This document shows, piece by piece, positions 32,568 to 40,553 of a stretch of DNA of 40,553 bases (position 1 is its first letter; each line of letters starts with the position of its first letter). The translations under genes and the position numbers were made by a program. Below the pieces are notes generated by a model. The model was given only the letters and a program-made list of their open reading frames with translations. It made no database searches and had not been told where the DNA came from. This stretch comes from Paenibacillus sp. OK003 (GTDB taxonomy: Bacteria; Bacillota; Bacilli; Paenibacillales; Paenibacillaceae): contig NZ_FOBD01000032.1 in assembly GCF_900109515.1 (NCBI RefSeq), positions 1 to 40,553 on the forward strand, written 5' to 3'.

Positions 32568-33518
32568 TTACGAATCTGTATGTGCACGATTCCACGGGGT
32601 CAGCCGTTTCTCGGCCAGAACGACGGCTTCATACAACACAATGCCGAGCACGGCGGCGATCACAATACAGGACCAGGCAAGTGGCATGTTGGCCAGTCGG
32701 ATCTGATCCGAGAGCAAGTATCCCAGCCCTTGGGAAGCGATGAAAAATTCACCCACAATGGCGCCAATAATGCTGGTCGACATATTAATTTTCAGACCTG
32801 CGAAGAGGGAAGGCAGTGCATGAGGCCAGCGCAGCTTCACAAAAACCTGCATCCTGCTGGCGGCAAGACCACCCATCAGATCACTGTATTGTGGCTGAAT
32901 CGAGGTCAATCCCTTGAATAAACTCACAGCCATGGCAGCCATCGTAATTACAGCCACGACAGCAATACGGGACCAGATACCATCTCCAAACCAGTTGTTC
33001 ATAATCGGGGCCAGCGCAACAATCGGAACGGCGTTCAGAGCTGACATCACGGCAACCGCCGCCCTGCCACTCGTCGGGAAGAAGGATGCACCCGCAGCCG
33101 CCAAGGCTCCCAACAAGGAGCCGAGCAGAAAGCCACCCAACATCTCGGTTCCACTATACATCGCGTATCGGAAGAGCATTTCTGCATTTTCTCTGATGGA
33201 CGCTGCAATCGCAGTTGGCACAGGCAATTGGTAACTTTCAAGCGAGAATAATTGATGGAACAACCGAAGCTGCCACAGGGTGAGAAATAAGGCTCCGGCA
33301 AGCCAGGGCAGCAGACGCAGGCCAATTGATCTTTTGCGAACGCTGCTGCCCAGCCGTCTCTGTCCGGCTTGTCCCTGTTGTCCATGGATATCCAAGCCTG
33401 AAGCAGTCGGCACCCTAACCGAATCCACGATAGATTCCCCCATGGAGGCCGTGCCAGAGACAGCGACCGTCGCACCCTCCTCACCTTTGCGGCTTACCAT
33501 CACACGTTCATGCATCAT
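32568..33518 (-). CDS. ABC transporter permease (second membrane subunit)
   Basis: A 316-residue permease of the SsuC/TauC/ThiX type. After a polar N-terminal extension of about 65 residues (rich in G, S and Q) come about six membrane helices. The cytoplasmic coupling loop is the EAA-like stretch GGLAASRMQVFVKLRWPHALPSLFAGLKI (about 215-243). ATG at 33518 overlaps the upstream permease stop (ATGA) and follows GGGAGG, so it is preferred to ATG 33557. With the other permease it should form a heterodimeric channel. The N-terminal extension is longer than usual for the family. Confidence 0.87.
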   Translation of the reverse strand: MMHERVMVSRKGEEGATVAVSGTASMGESIVDSVRVPTASGLDIHGQQGQAGQRRLGSSVRKRSIGLRLLPWLAGALFLTLWQLRLFHQLFSLESYQLPVPTAIAASIRENAEMLFRYAMYSGTEMLGGFLLGSLLGALAAAGASFFPTSGRAAVAVMSALNAVPIVALAPIMNNWFGDGIWSRIAVVAVITMAAMAVSLFKGLTSIQPQYSDLMGGLAASRMQVFVKLRWPHALPSLFAGLKINMSTSIIGAIVGEFFIASQGLGYLLSDQIRLANMPLAWSCIVIAAVLGIVLYEAVVLAEKRLTPWNRAHTDS

Positions 33519-34348
33519 GCAGCTCGCCCTCCCTTGGCCCTGAATTCGGGTTGCCATGGGGTTAGCCAGCGCTCAGCAAGGCTGATGGCAAGATACGAGA
33601 TAAGTCCAATGCCAATGCTGAGCATGATGGTTGCCCAGAACATGCCGACTTGGGCACTCCCGTAATATAAGGAACTGACCATCAGTACACCAAGTCCATC
33701 CGGGGCTCCCATCAGCTCCACCACAATGGAGGAAGTGACTGCAAGTGGAGCAGCTATTTTCATACCCGAAAACAGACCCGGTAGCGCAGAAGGCAGCAGA
33801 CATTTGATATAACGTGCAGGCAGGGAAGCTCCACAGGAACGCATAAGCTCCAGATGCTCCGGCGCTGCACTTTTTAATCCTTTGAGTGTGTGGATGATAA
33901 TCGGGAAGAACGTAACGTAAGCCGCCATTATAATTCGGGCCCACTCGGCATTATGGATAATGCCATAGACAATGGGCGCAAGACCGATTACGGGCACCAT
34001 CTGGGAAGAGATGACATACGGAGATAAGGTACGCTCTACCCAAACCGCCACACTCATGAGCAGGGCCAGCAGCAGACCCAACACGGTTCCACCGGCAAAA
34101 CCAATTGCTGCATTCCCAAACGTTACGGCCCCCTGTTCAGCCAATGTGCCTGAGTAACGAAACAGGGCTGCGAGAACCTCGTGCAGATAAGGAAGACGGG
34201 ACGCTGCCTGCTGGGGTGACATGAACAAGTGGAGAATCCAGGCGATACCTTCCCACAGCAGCAATACGGACAAAATCCAGATCACTACCCAGGAGCGAAA
34301 ACCCAGCTTATTGGTGTGCAGGAACATGGATTGGATCACGCTCCTCAT
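33515..34348 (-). CDS. ABC transporter permease (first membrane subunit)
   Basis: A 277-residue permease with about six helices and the coupling-loop sequence RSCGASLPARYIKCLLPSALPGLFSGMKIAAPLAV (about 175-210). Two starts are possible: ATG 34348 (overlapping the ATPase gene by 41 bases) and ATG 34327, which has AGGAG 13 bases upstream; the longer form is given. Overlaps at both ends show a single translationally coupled transport operon: ATPase, permease, permease, binding protein. Confidence 0.86.
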   Translation of the reverse strand: MRSVIQSMFLHTNKLGFRSWVVIWILSVLLLWEGIAWILHLFMSPQQAASRLPYLHEVLAALFRYSGTLAEQGAVTFGNAAIGFAGGTVLGLLLALLMSVAVWVERTLSPYVISSQMVPVIGLAPIVYGIIHNAEWARIIMAAYVTFFPIIIHTLKGLKSAAPEHLELMRSCGASLPARYIKCLLPSALPGLFSGMKIAAPLAVTSSIVVELMGAPDGLGVLMVSSLYYGSAQVGMFWATIMLSIGIGLISYLAISLAERWLTPWQPEFRAKGGRAA

Positions 34349-35123
34349 AGAAACAATTGCGGATGGTAGTCATCATGCGGTAAAAGGCTTCGGTTTCCCT
34401 CAGCTCTCGATCCCGCTTGGCTGGCAGGTTGACGGAATGAATGGAGTGCACCTGACCGGGGTGTGCGGAGAGGACGATGATGCGGTCAGATAGAAATACG
34501 GCCTCGGGGATACTGTGTGTAACGAACAGGAATGTCTTGCCTGTAGATCGCTTAATATCAAGCAGTTCCAGTTGCAGCTTCTCCTTCGTGAATTCATCCA
34601 GTGCGGAGAAAGGTTCATCCATAAGCAGCAATGGCGGATCAAGCGCGAGTGCACGTGCAATGGAAACACGCTGCTGCATGCCTCCACTGAGCTGCCACGG
34701 ATAATGATCAGCGAAGCGGGTCAGCCCGACCATTTCAAGCAGTTCACCACTCATGCGGCGGCTCTCCTTCCGGCTTGTGCCGAGCAGCTCCAGGGGAAGC
34801 TCCACATTGTGGCGTACCGTGCGCCAATCGAATAACGCTGGAGTTTGGAACACAATACCGAACTGGCGCTGCAACCGCGCCCGCTCCGGTTCTTCCCCGG
34901 CAACCCGGATGCTGCCTGTCGTTGGCTGGAGCAAATCGGCTACGAGTCGCAGCAATGTGGACTTTCCACAACCCGAGGGGCCAAGCAGAGAGACAAATTC
35001 ATTCGAATGGATTTGAAATGAAACGTCGGACAGAGCCGTAACTTGTTGTGCTCCACTGCCAAATACAACGGACACGTGATCCAGCTCAATATGGCAGGTG
35101 TCGGGGACGATGATAGAGGACAT
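34308..35123 (-). CDS. ABC transporter ATP-binding protein (nitrate/taurine/pyrimidine type)
   Basis: A 271-residue ATPase. Walker A is GPSGCGKST (about 51-59), Q-loop FQTPALFDW (about 93), signature LSGGMQQR (about 140-147), Walker B LLLMDEPFSALD (about 162-173) and H-loop VTHS (about 197). It belongs to the SsuB/TauB/ThiZ group. ATG at 35123 is chosen over 35129 because AAGGAG lies seven bases ahead of it but only one base ahead of the upstream ATG. It is the first gene of the operon, so the pathway promoter should lie in the preceding gap. Confidence 0.92.
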   Translation of the reverse strand: MSSIIVPDTCHIELDHVSVVFGSGAQQVTALSDVSFQIHSNEFVSLLGPSGCGKSTLLRLVADLLQPTTGSIRVAGEEPERARLQRQFGIVFQTPALFDWRTVRHNVELPLELLGTSRKESRRMSGELLEMVGLTRFADHYPWQLSGGMQQRVSIARALALDPPLLLMDEPFSALDEFTKEKLQLELLDIKRSTGKTFLFVTHSIPEAVFLSDRIIVLSAHPGQVHSIHSVNLPAKRDRELRETEAFYRMMTTIRNCFYEERDPIHVPAHQ

Positions 35124-35129
35124 GGGCAT

Positions 35130-35378
35130 TCTCCTTTTCGCGGGAAGCTCGCAATCTTTTCACACCAAGGCTGAATGGAAGGTTTATATACACGAACGTA
35201 ACAGGTTTTGCTTGTTAGGTAATACTATATATCTTTGGGCGGGGATTACATTATACAGACTGTTTTGAGTATGGGCCTGTTCATGTTACACAGTGTAAAA
35301 TGATACCGATTCTCAGTCCTAAGCATGTTAATTTTCGTGTATGTTATCTTACATCTGCTTCACTCCCGCAAAACTCTT
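35130..35378. promoter_or_regulatory. leader and presumed promoter region of the pyrimidine operon
   Basis: No gene seen. On the minus strand a TATAAT box is present in CTGTATAATG (about 35260), but nothing like TTGACA lies 16-18 bp upstream of it. A good -10 with no -35 is what an activator-dependent promoter looks like, which would suit control by the PucR-type protein; no binding box for it could be named. Confidence 0.35.
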
Positions 35379-35441
35379 GTCATATTCAATAAAGGCGCAT
35401 AATCATTTGTATTTATTGAATAAATATTCGGAAAATATGAC
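35379..35441. repeat. nested inverted repeats upstream of the first chemoreceptor gene
   Basis: TATTCAATAAA (35383-35393) and TTTATTGAATA (35412-35422) are perfect 11-bp complements 18 bases apart. They are enclosed by a second pair, GTCATATT (35379-35386) and AATATGAC (35434-35441). The AT content makes this a candidate bidirectional terminator or protein site between the divergent transcripts. Confidence 0.45.
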
Positions 35442-35488
35442 ATATACCCTCGTATTCTTGTTGATTTTCTTGTATAAACATTGATAAC

Positions 35489-35506
35489 AGCATTTTGCAA
35501 AATGCT
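35489..35506. promoter_or_regulatory. 18-bp perfect palindrome, candidate operator
   Basis: AGCATTTTGCAAAATGCT is self-complementary over all 18 bases. It lies 160 bases before the chemoreceptor start, in a region with no gene. Its dyad form suggests a dimeric regulator; the owner is not known. Confidence 0.45.
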
Positions 35507-35666
35507 CATATAGAAGGACGTGAAATCTCGCCCCGATACGGTGTCTGGTTCTGGGATCATGAAGGCGGTGTCATTGATTCCCTTCCACCACCCATAGTGG
35601 CTGGATAATCGCGTTTCCGAACAGTCTCGCAAAGGATTTTCAAAATCAGAAATCGGGGTGGTCCGT

Positions 35667-37889
35667 ATGTTTGATTGGCTGGGATGGAGAAAAGGGTGGC
35701 CGCTGTGGCGGTCGTATCGGTTGAATGCAAATATGAAGCAAGACGTAGAGGAAATCTTTGAGGGCATCGCCGAGACCCGGCGGCAGCTTTTGATGGATTG
35801 GGCTGAGGAGCAGTGGAATCATCTGGATCGATTGCTTCAGCAGGTACGAGCTGTTCATCCGCAAGGTATGTTGCAAGGTACGGAAGATGTACACGGATTG
35901 GAGGTATGGTTCACAGCAAGTTATGCACGCGCTACGGATAGTACTGAGCTTTTTATGCTGAACGAGCAAAACCAGGTTGTATTTTCTACATATAAGAAAC
36001 ATATTGGACAAGTCTACGAAGATGGAAATGCTTTGATCGGGCCAGGACTGAGATATACCCAAGCGGATATCAACGGACAAAAGTGCCTGTTTGGACCTTA
36101 TTCTGATCCGCTCACACTAGAAATTGGACCACGTTCTTCCACGTTTCACGATGATGTAACCTTGACGTTTATCGTACCGATCATGGAAAACGGCCGTTAC
36201 ATCGGTTCCCTGTGCAGTCGTGTGCCTAATGATGTATTGGGCGATCTGATCCAGCGTGAATCAGGCCACATCTACCCTGATTCGGGGGATAATTATCTTT
36301 TTATGGCTGAATCAAAACTGCGGCCCACGCTTCAACCCGGGACTGCCCTGTCCCGCAGCCGCTTCGAGGATCATACATTCACCCATGGGGAGAATCTGAA
36401 AGACGGCGTAACCACCGCATGGGGCGTTGTATCTGTTAAAGAACATACCGAATTGGAACTGATGTTTACCGATCCTTCCACCAACGAACTTCATCCTGGT
36501 GTAGCGAATACCATTCGCAATGGCTCCAATCTGTTTGTGGCTTTTCCGGGTTATTCGGACTATCGTCATATTTCAGTTATTGGTAAAGGCATCACATTCC
36601 AGCTTCCCCACTGTCCGGATCTGTGGGGCATGATGTGTGAAGGCGATCTGGAGGAAGTATATCGTATACGCAGCATTGGCTGGCGCCAATTCAAGCAGCA
36701 CAGCTTATACATCCTGTTGTCAGGCATTGCAGGAGCGGCAATTGTATATGCGCTGACTGGAAGTGCATGGAGCGCAGCAGCCATCGCTGCCTTTAATATC
36801 ATCTATGGATTTCTGACCGCAAACCAGCTGCAACGGAAACATGTTCAACGGGTCCATGAGGATTTGCGCCGCATTAGCCGATTTATTCGAATTAACGCAG
36901 AAGGCAAGGGCGATCTGACCCAGCGTCTGGATACGTCGGCTTTTGCCCAGGATGAATCAGGTGAACTGGCGAAATGGATCAACAATATGATTGACTCTCT
37001 GGAAGGAATTATGCTCAAAGTACAGCTTGCCACCGTGGATGTGATGAACAACCAGCACCAAATGCGGACGTCAACGGAAACTACACAGGGAACAACCGAA
37101 CGTGTAAATCTCAAACTTGGCTCCATGATTCAGGGGATACGCAAGCAGCTTGAGGACCTGGATCAGGCCAAAGTAGCCGCCGACGAAATGCGCCTCACCC
37201 TTCAGCAGCTTGAAGTGTCTGCCACCGAGCAGATTGACGTTGCCCGTCAGGAAGTGGAGCGTATCGGAGACAAAATGACCCAGATCTCGGGAGCCGTGTC
37301 CGACACTAACCATACGATTTTATCCTTTATGGCGACCATGCAGGACATCTACCGCGCACTTGCTGTCATTGATGAAATTTCGGCACAGACTAATCTGCTC
37401 GCACTGAATGCTTCCATTGAAGCAGCTCATGTTGGCGAACATGGACGTGGATTTGCCGTCGTTGCTGGTGAGATCCGCAAACTTGCCGAATTATCCCGTT
37501 CCTCCACGGAAGATATTCATCAGATTCTGGATAATATCTCTGTAGCGGCAGGAGCAGCCTCGCAATCCATCAAGGAAGGCGATCAGGTGCTGGCTGAAGG
37601 CACCATGCTTGTTCAGGCTGCTTCGCAGTTACTGCAAAGTGCGACGGCTGAAGAACCCCAAAGAACACAGGTTGTAGATCAGGTCGTGGTATTGATGGAG
37701 AATATCGCTGCCATCAGCCACAAAAATCGTTCCACGTCTTCGGAGGTGGAAGCCGAGATGGTCGAGCTTATTAACGACATGCTGCACGTTCAGCATTCAT
37801 CGCACAATGTCGAAGCCATCACGGTCTTCTTGCAGCAGCTTGTGGGACAATTCCAACTGACCCATCCCGATAAAAACGTAATTAACTGA
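35667..37889 (+). CDS. methyl-accepting chemotaxis protein with unusual topology
   Basis: A 740-residue receptor. Residues about 25-340 are a long sensory region (double-Cache-like in feel; it contains LTFIVPIMENGRYIGSLCSRVP). Then come two close membrane helices (about 345-386, LYILLSGIAGAAIVYAL and AAAIAAFNIIYGFL), a HAMP-like segment with GKGDLTQRLD (about 415), and the signalling hairpin (IDEISAQTNLLALNASIEAA, about 567-586, then GRGFAVVAGEIRKLAELS). No membrane helix precedes the sensory region, so it should face the cytoplasm, unlike ordinary Cache receptors. The hairpin tip reads AHVGEHG where AARAGEHG or AARAGEAG is usual. ATG at 35667 has GGGGTGG five bases ahead. Ligand unknown. Confidence 0.85.
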   Translation: MFDWLGWRKGWPLWRSYRLNANMKQDVEEIFEGIAETRRQLLMDWAEEQWNHLDRLLQQVRAVHPQGMLQGTEDVHGLEVWFTASYARATDSTELFMLNEQNQVVFSTYKKHIGQVYEDGNALIGPGLRYTQADINGQKCLFGPYSDPLTLEIGPRSSTFHDDVTLTFIVPIMENGRYIGSLCSRVPNDVLGDLIQRESGHIYPDSGDNYLFMAESKLRPTLQPGTALSRSRFEDHTFTHGENLKDGVTTAWGVVSVKEHTELELMFTDPSTNELHPGVANTIRNGSNLFVAFPGYSDYRHISVIGKGITFQLPHCPDLWGMMCEGDLEEVYRIRSIGWRQFKQHSLYILLSGIAGAAIVYALTGSAWSAAAIAAFNIIYGFLTANQLQRKHVQRVHEDLRRISRFIRINAEGKGDLTQRLDTSAFAQDESGELAKWINNMIDSLEGIMLKVQLATVDVMNNQHQMRTSTETTQGTTERVNLKLGSMIQGIRKQLEDLDQAKVAADEMRLTLQQLEVSATEQIDVARQEVERIGDKMTQISGAVSDTNHTILSFMATMQDIYRALAVIDEISAQTNLLALNASIEAAHVGEHGRGFAVVAGEIRKLAELSRSSTEDIHQILDNISVAAGAASQSIKEGDQVLAEGTMLVQAASQLLQSATAEEPQRTQVVDQVVVLMENIAAISHKNRSTSSEVEAEMVELINDMLHVQHSSHNVEAITVFLQQLVGQFQLTHPDKNVIN

Positions 37890-38008
37890 CGTCATCATTG
37901 ACGCGGATTGGAGAAATAGCTAAAATTTGATGCAACTGTTCGTTTAGACATTGTCGGTTCATTTCATATAGAAGCTTTCCAATCTGAATCAATGAAAGGG
38001 TGGTCTGC

Positions 38009-39010
38009 ATGGAAATGCTCCAGGATTCTTTTGGCAGAATACATGACTATATCCGTATTTCTGTTACGGACCGCTGTAATTTACGTTGTGTGTACTGTAT
38101 GCCTGAAGAAGGCATGGAATTTGCCCCGCATGACCAAATTATGAGCTACGAGGAAATTGCCCAGGTGCTCAAAGTGTTGGCTCCAATGGGAATGCGCAAA
38201 GTCCGTCTGACCGGAGGCGAGCCTCTGGTACGGAAAGATCTGCATCAACTCGTAAGTATGATCTCGGCCATTGACGGGATTGAAGATATTGCGTTAACTA
38301 CCAATGCATTGTTGCTGGACAAACAGGCTCAGGCCCTGAAGGACGCCGGACTGAACCGGATTAACATCAGTCTGGATTCGCTGCAGGCGAGCCGTTTCTC
38401 CATGATTACTCGCGGAGGCGATGTAAACAAGGTGCTGAAAGGCATTGAAGCCGCCACGGCAGTTGGACTTGCTCCGATCAAGCTGAATGTCGTCTTAATG
38501 AAGGGCATCAATGATGATGAGATTAAGGATTTCATTGCCATGACCATAGATCAGCCACTGCATGTGCGCTTCATTGAATATATGCCGATTGGGCAGGCTT
38601 CAGATTCATGGCGCAAATCGTATTTGCCGCTGGAAGCAGTCACGGATGTATGTGCGGAGGCTGGCTGGACGGTAGAAAATACGGCAGGTCCGGCAGGAAA
38701 TGGCCCATCTCGAAACATGAAGATTGCCGGTTCACAAGGGACCTTCGGATTGATCCATCCGGTCAGTGATCACTTCTGTGACAACTGCAACCGTCTCCGC
38801 CTGACAGCAGATGGGCACATCAAAGCTTGTCTGTACTGGTCGGATGAATACAACGTTCGCCGCTTCGTAGATGATCCCGATGCTATGGCAGCTCTCTTCC
38901 TCAAAGCGCTTGGCACCAAACCGAAGAATCATGAAATGGCGCTTGCCCTGGAGCAGAAAATGCAAAGTCATACACCGACGGTACGACGCATGTCCCAGAT
39001 TGGCGGATAG
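38009..39010 (+). CDS. moaA: GTP 3',8-cyclase MoaA
   Basis: A 333-residue radical SAM enzyme that starts molybdenum cofactor synthesis from GTP. The radical SAM cluster motif is CNLRCVYC (about 25-32), followed by LTGGEP (about 68-73). The second 4Fe-4S site is CDNCNRLRL with a third cysteine in IKACLYW (about 258-277). The protein ends in the conserved GG dipeptide (QIGG). ATG at 38009 has GGGTGG five bases upstream. No other molybdenum cofactor gene is in the window, and its neighbours are chemoreceptors, so moaA stands alone here. Confidence 0.95.
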   Translation: MEMLQDSFGRIHDYIRISVTDRCNLRCVYCMPEEGMEFAPHDQIMSYEEIAQVLKVLAPMGMRKVRLTGGEPLVRKDLHQLVSMISAIDGIEDIALTTNALLLDKQAQALKDAGLNRINISLDSLQASRFSMITRGGDVNKVLKGIEAATAVGLAPIKLNVVLMKGINDDEIKDFIAMTIDQPLHVRFIEYMPIGQASDSWRKSYLPLEAVTDVCAEAGWTVENTAGPAGNGPSRNMKIAGSQGTFGLIHPVSDHFCDNCNRLRLTADGHIKACLYWSDEYNVRRFVDDPDAMAALFLKALGTKPKNHEMALALEQKMQSHTPTVRRMSQIGG

Positions 39011-39329
39011 GCAAGCGTGATCTTGCGGGTACCTGCTCATCGTTTAAATGCATCAGAGCAGGCAGATATAAAGAATATAAAATTTCGATTTACTTCATGA
39101 TTGTAACAATCATTGTTGTACAAAAAGCTGCTGAGGACGTTCTGTCTTCAGCAGCTTTTTGGGATCAGAAAAAATCTGGGGATAACAGCGATCGGAAGGT
39201 TGTTCTGTCATCGGAAAATAAAATTAATCTGCCATTTGTCCTCTTTAGGCCTTCAAGAATCACGCAATTCTGACGATGAATATACAATACATCACGATCA
39301 TACGCACACATATATAGGAGTTGATCCAA
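39011..39329. other. intergenic region with terminator
   Basis: Contains the hairpin terminator at 39121-39162 and a weaker inverted repeat, CCTGCTC...GAGCAGG, at about 39032-39063. An open frame at 39113-39343 overlaps the terminator and is not a gene. Confidence 0.5.
39121..39162 (+). terminator. terminator between moaA and the soluble receptor
   Basis: AAAAAGCTGCTGA pairs with TTCAGCAGCTTTTT across a loop of about 12 bases. Symmetric A and T tracts make it suitable for both directions. Confidence 0.8.
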
Positions 39330-40166
39330 TTGAATATTGTTGAAGCACTTGTTGCAGCAAGCCCGTATTTTAAAATCATGCTCAAGGAAAATGATTTGAT
39401 GATTGCTGTTACCGATATGGAGCAGTTCCGGTATTACGTACGGAGCGAAGATCTTGATTTGGGTATCAAGGCCGGAGATCCGATCTCACTCGAAGATCCT
39501 ACACTACGCCGGGCACTTATCCATGGTGAGACTTCAGCCAATCGTATTGAAGCGCATCATTACGGGACTCCCATTAACTCTGCGGCTACCCCGCTTCGCG
39601 ATGAAGCAGGCCAGATCGTAGGCGCATTGGCCATTGGATTTTCGCTCAAAAACGAGGAAAAACTGGGGCACTTCACCGAATTGATCGGGGAAATCAGCGG
39701 TAAGTTAACCGATATGGTTCAGACCGTAGCGGCTCAATCCCAGCAACTGACCGCTTCATCTTCACAGATTTTGGACAACACACGGATGGCGGTGCAAAAT
39801 TCCAGTGAAGTCACCAAGGTCGCTTCATTCATTCGTGAAATTTCGGAGCAGACGAACCTGCTGGGTCTGAATGCTGCCATTGAGGCAGCTCGAGCAGGAG
39901 AAGCAGGCGCTGGCTTTGGCGTTGTTGCTACCGAAGTACGCAAATTATCCACCGGAACCAAAGAAGCCACAGTGAACATTGAACGCTCCTTGAAGGAAGT
40001 ACAGCATTCCATTCGTCAGATGGAACAGGAGATTACATCCATCGCCCAATCCAGCAACCAGCAGGCCGAACTCGTCACCGAGTTCAGCGAGGTGATTGAT
40101 CAACTGAACAACGCATCCCAGGATCTCAAAGCTTTTATTGAATCCATGCTATTGAAGGCAGAATAA
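39330..40166 (+). CDS. soluble chemoreceptor (YfmS-like methyl-accepting protein)
   Basis: A 278-residue protein with no membrane segment. Residues 1-110 are a small PAS/Cache-like sensory domain (NIVEALVAASPYFKIML..., PINSAATPLRDEAGQIVGALAIGFSL). Residues 115-278 are a short coiled signalling hairpin with the tip ISEQTNLLGLNAAIEAARAGEAGAGFGVVATEVRKLS (about 172-208). Size and order agree with YfmS of B. subtilis, a cytoplasmic receptor. Start TTG at 39330 has AGGAG nine bases upstream; TTG at 39321 directly abuts the ribosome site and is rejected. It probably senses an internal metabolite or redox state. Terminator at 40215. Confidence 0.88.
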   Translation: MNIVEALVAASPYFKIMLKENDLMIAVTDMEQFRYYVRSEDLDLGIKAGDPISLEDPTLRRALIHGETSANRIEAHHYGTPINSAATPLRDEAGQIVGALAIGFSLKNEEKLGHFTELIGEISGKLTDMVQTVAAQSQQLTASSSQILDNTRMAVQNSSEVTKVASFIREISEQTNLLGLNAAIEAARAGEAGAGFGVVATEVRKLSTGTKEATVNIERSLKEVQHSIRQMEQEITSIAQSSNQQAELVTEFSEVIDQLNNASQDLKAFIESMLLKAE

Positions 40167-40214
40167 GATAGAATACTCATTTGGCGCATTAAGTATAAGG
40201 CCAGCATACGACCA

Positions 40215-40262
40215 TGAGGGTGTCCCATAAGTCATGAATATGACGGGGGACATCCTCTTTTA
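40215..40262 (+). terminator. terminator of the soluble receptor gene
   Basis: GAGGGTGTCCC (40215-40225) pairs with GGGGACATCCTC (about 40246-40257), with one G-U pair, followed by TTTT. Confidence 0.75.
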
Positions 40263-40274
40263 GTGTTATTTTGT

Positions 40275-40424
40275 TTTAATGAACCTGACACACGCTATTC
40301 GCTCCCATTGGCCAAGATCTAAGATCTAACGAATCACAGAGACGTTATTTCGTCGATTCACTTGATTTTTTAAGTTTTGACAACCTGTTATGACGAAATA
40401 GCGTTACGGAGGTTCGTTAAATTT
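40275..40424. repeat. dispersed tripartite palindromic repeat, copy B
   Basis: A single degenerate arm (TTTAATGAACCTGACACACG..., 40275-40304) is followed by an inverted pair. The left arm 40321-40354 reads AAGATCTAACGAATCACAG and on to TTATTTCGTC; the right arm 40392-40424 has a complement that reads AAATTTAACGAACCTCCG and on to CTATTTCGTC. The arms share at least 20 of 33 positions. Layout and spacing match copy A at 25654-25809. The rest of the window end (40425-40553) has no recognised gene, though a minus-strand frame is open from the edge to about 40452. Confidence 0.65.
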
Positions 40425-40553
40425 CGCAACCGTTGATGATCTGGCTTTTAAGGTGTGATAGGTTCGTTGCTATGAACGTTTTTGTCAAGCCCATCACAAA
40501 AAGCTGCTTTTCCCCGAAGCCCTAAGCGCGGGAGTCCATATGCGAGCGACGGT

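Noticed and set aside
35130..35378. TPP or other riboswitch ahead of the ThiY-like transporter operon
   Set aside because: The conserved CTGAGA and ACC-TGA type elements of the TPP aptamer were not found on the minus strand.

Overview
The window looks like chromosomal DNA of a spore-former of the Paenibacillus type (Bacillota, Paenibacillaceae). The basis is strong AGGAGG-type ribosome sites, frequent GTG and TTG starts, tight ATGA overlaps, and many gene products of Bacillus/Paenibacillus families (type 2 IPP isomerase, CrtP/CrtQ-like enzymes, a YkkC/YkkD-type pair, a SwrC-type RND pump, a YfmS-type soluble receptor). No rRNA, tRNA or CRISPR array was found.

Layout. 1-101: the 3' end and right inverted repeat of an IS3-family element. 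102-1630: an AT-rich islet with a 63-aa membrane protein and a 208-aa secreted protein, a possible bacteriocin/immunity pair. 1970-11373 (minus): a tightly overlapping carotenoid operon with three CrtI/CrtN/CrtP-type flavoenzymes, a squalene/phytoene synthase, a CruF-type membrane protein, an acyltransferase and a glycosyltransferase, followed by fni. It suggests a glycosylated, acylated, oxidised acyclic pigment. 11660-12604 (minus): a MerR-type regulator with a cobalamin-binding domain (CarH/LitR family, a B12-dependent light sensor). Three head-to-tail 11-bp repeats lie in front of the crt operon, and two more with a degenerate third lie over the regulator's own -10 box. Light control of the pigment operon can thus be proposed from sequence alone.

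12857-20498 (plus): a membrane-anchored phospholipase D-like protein; a TetR regulator with a paired SMR exporter; a 44-aa membrane peptide; a second TetR regulator with a large RND pump. Both TetR genes have palindromes at their promoters.

20873-35123: a PucR-family regulator (plus) converges on a long minus-strand operon for reductive pyrimidine breakdown. In transcription order: ABC ATPase, two permeases, solute-binding lipoprotein, class III aminotransferase, M20-type carbamoyl-amidohydrolase, a 33-codon ORF, nitrilase-type beta-ureidopropionase, preT, preA, dihydropyrimidinase, and a 75-aa orphan. The operon would import a pyrimidine-like compound, reduce it (PreTA), open the ring (dihydropyrimidinase), remove the carbamoyl group and transaminate the resulting beta-amino acid. 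A 490-bp gap between preT and preA carries a dispersed palindromic repeat that recurs at 40.3 kb.

35667-40166 (plus): two chemoreceptors flanking an isolated moaA; the first lacks an N-terminal membrane anchor and the second is soluble. The window ends in a second copy of the dispersed repeat.
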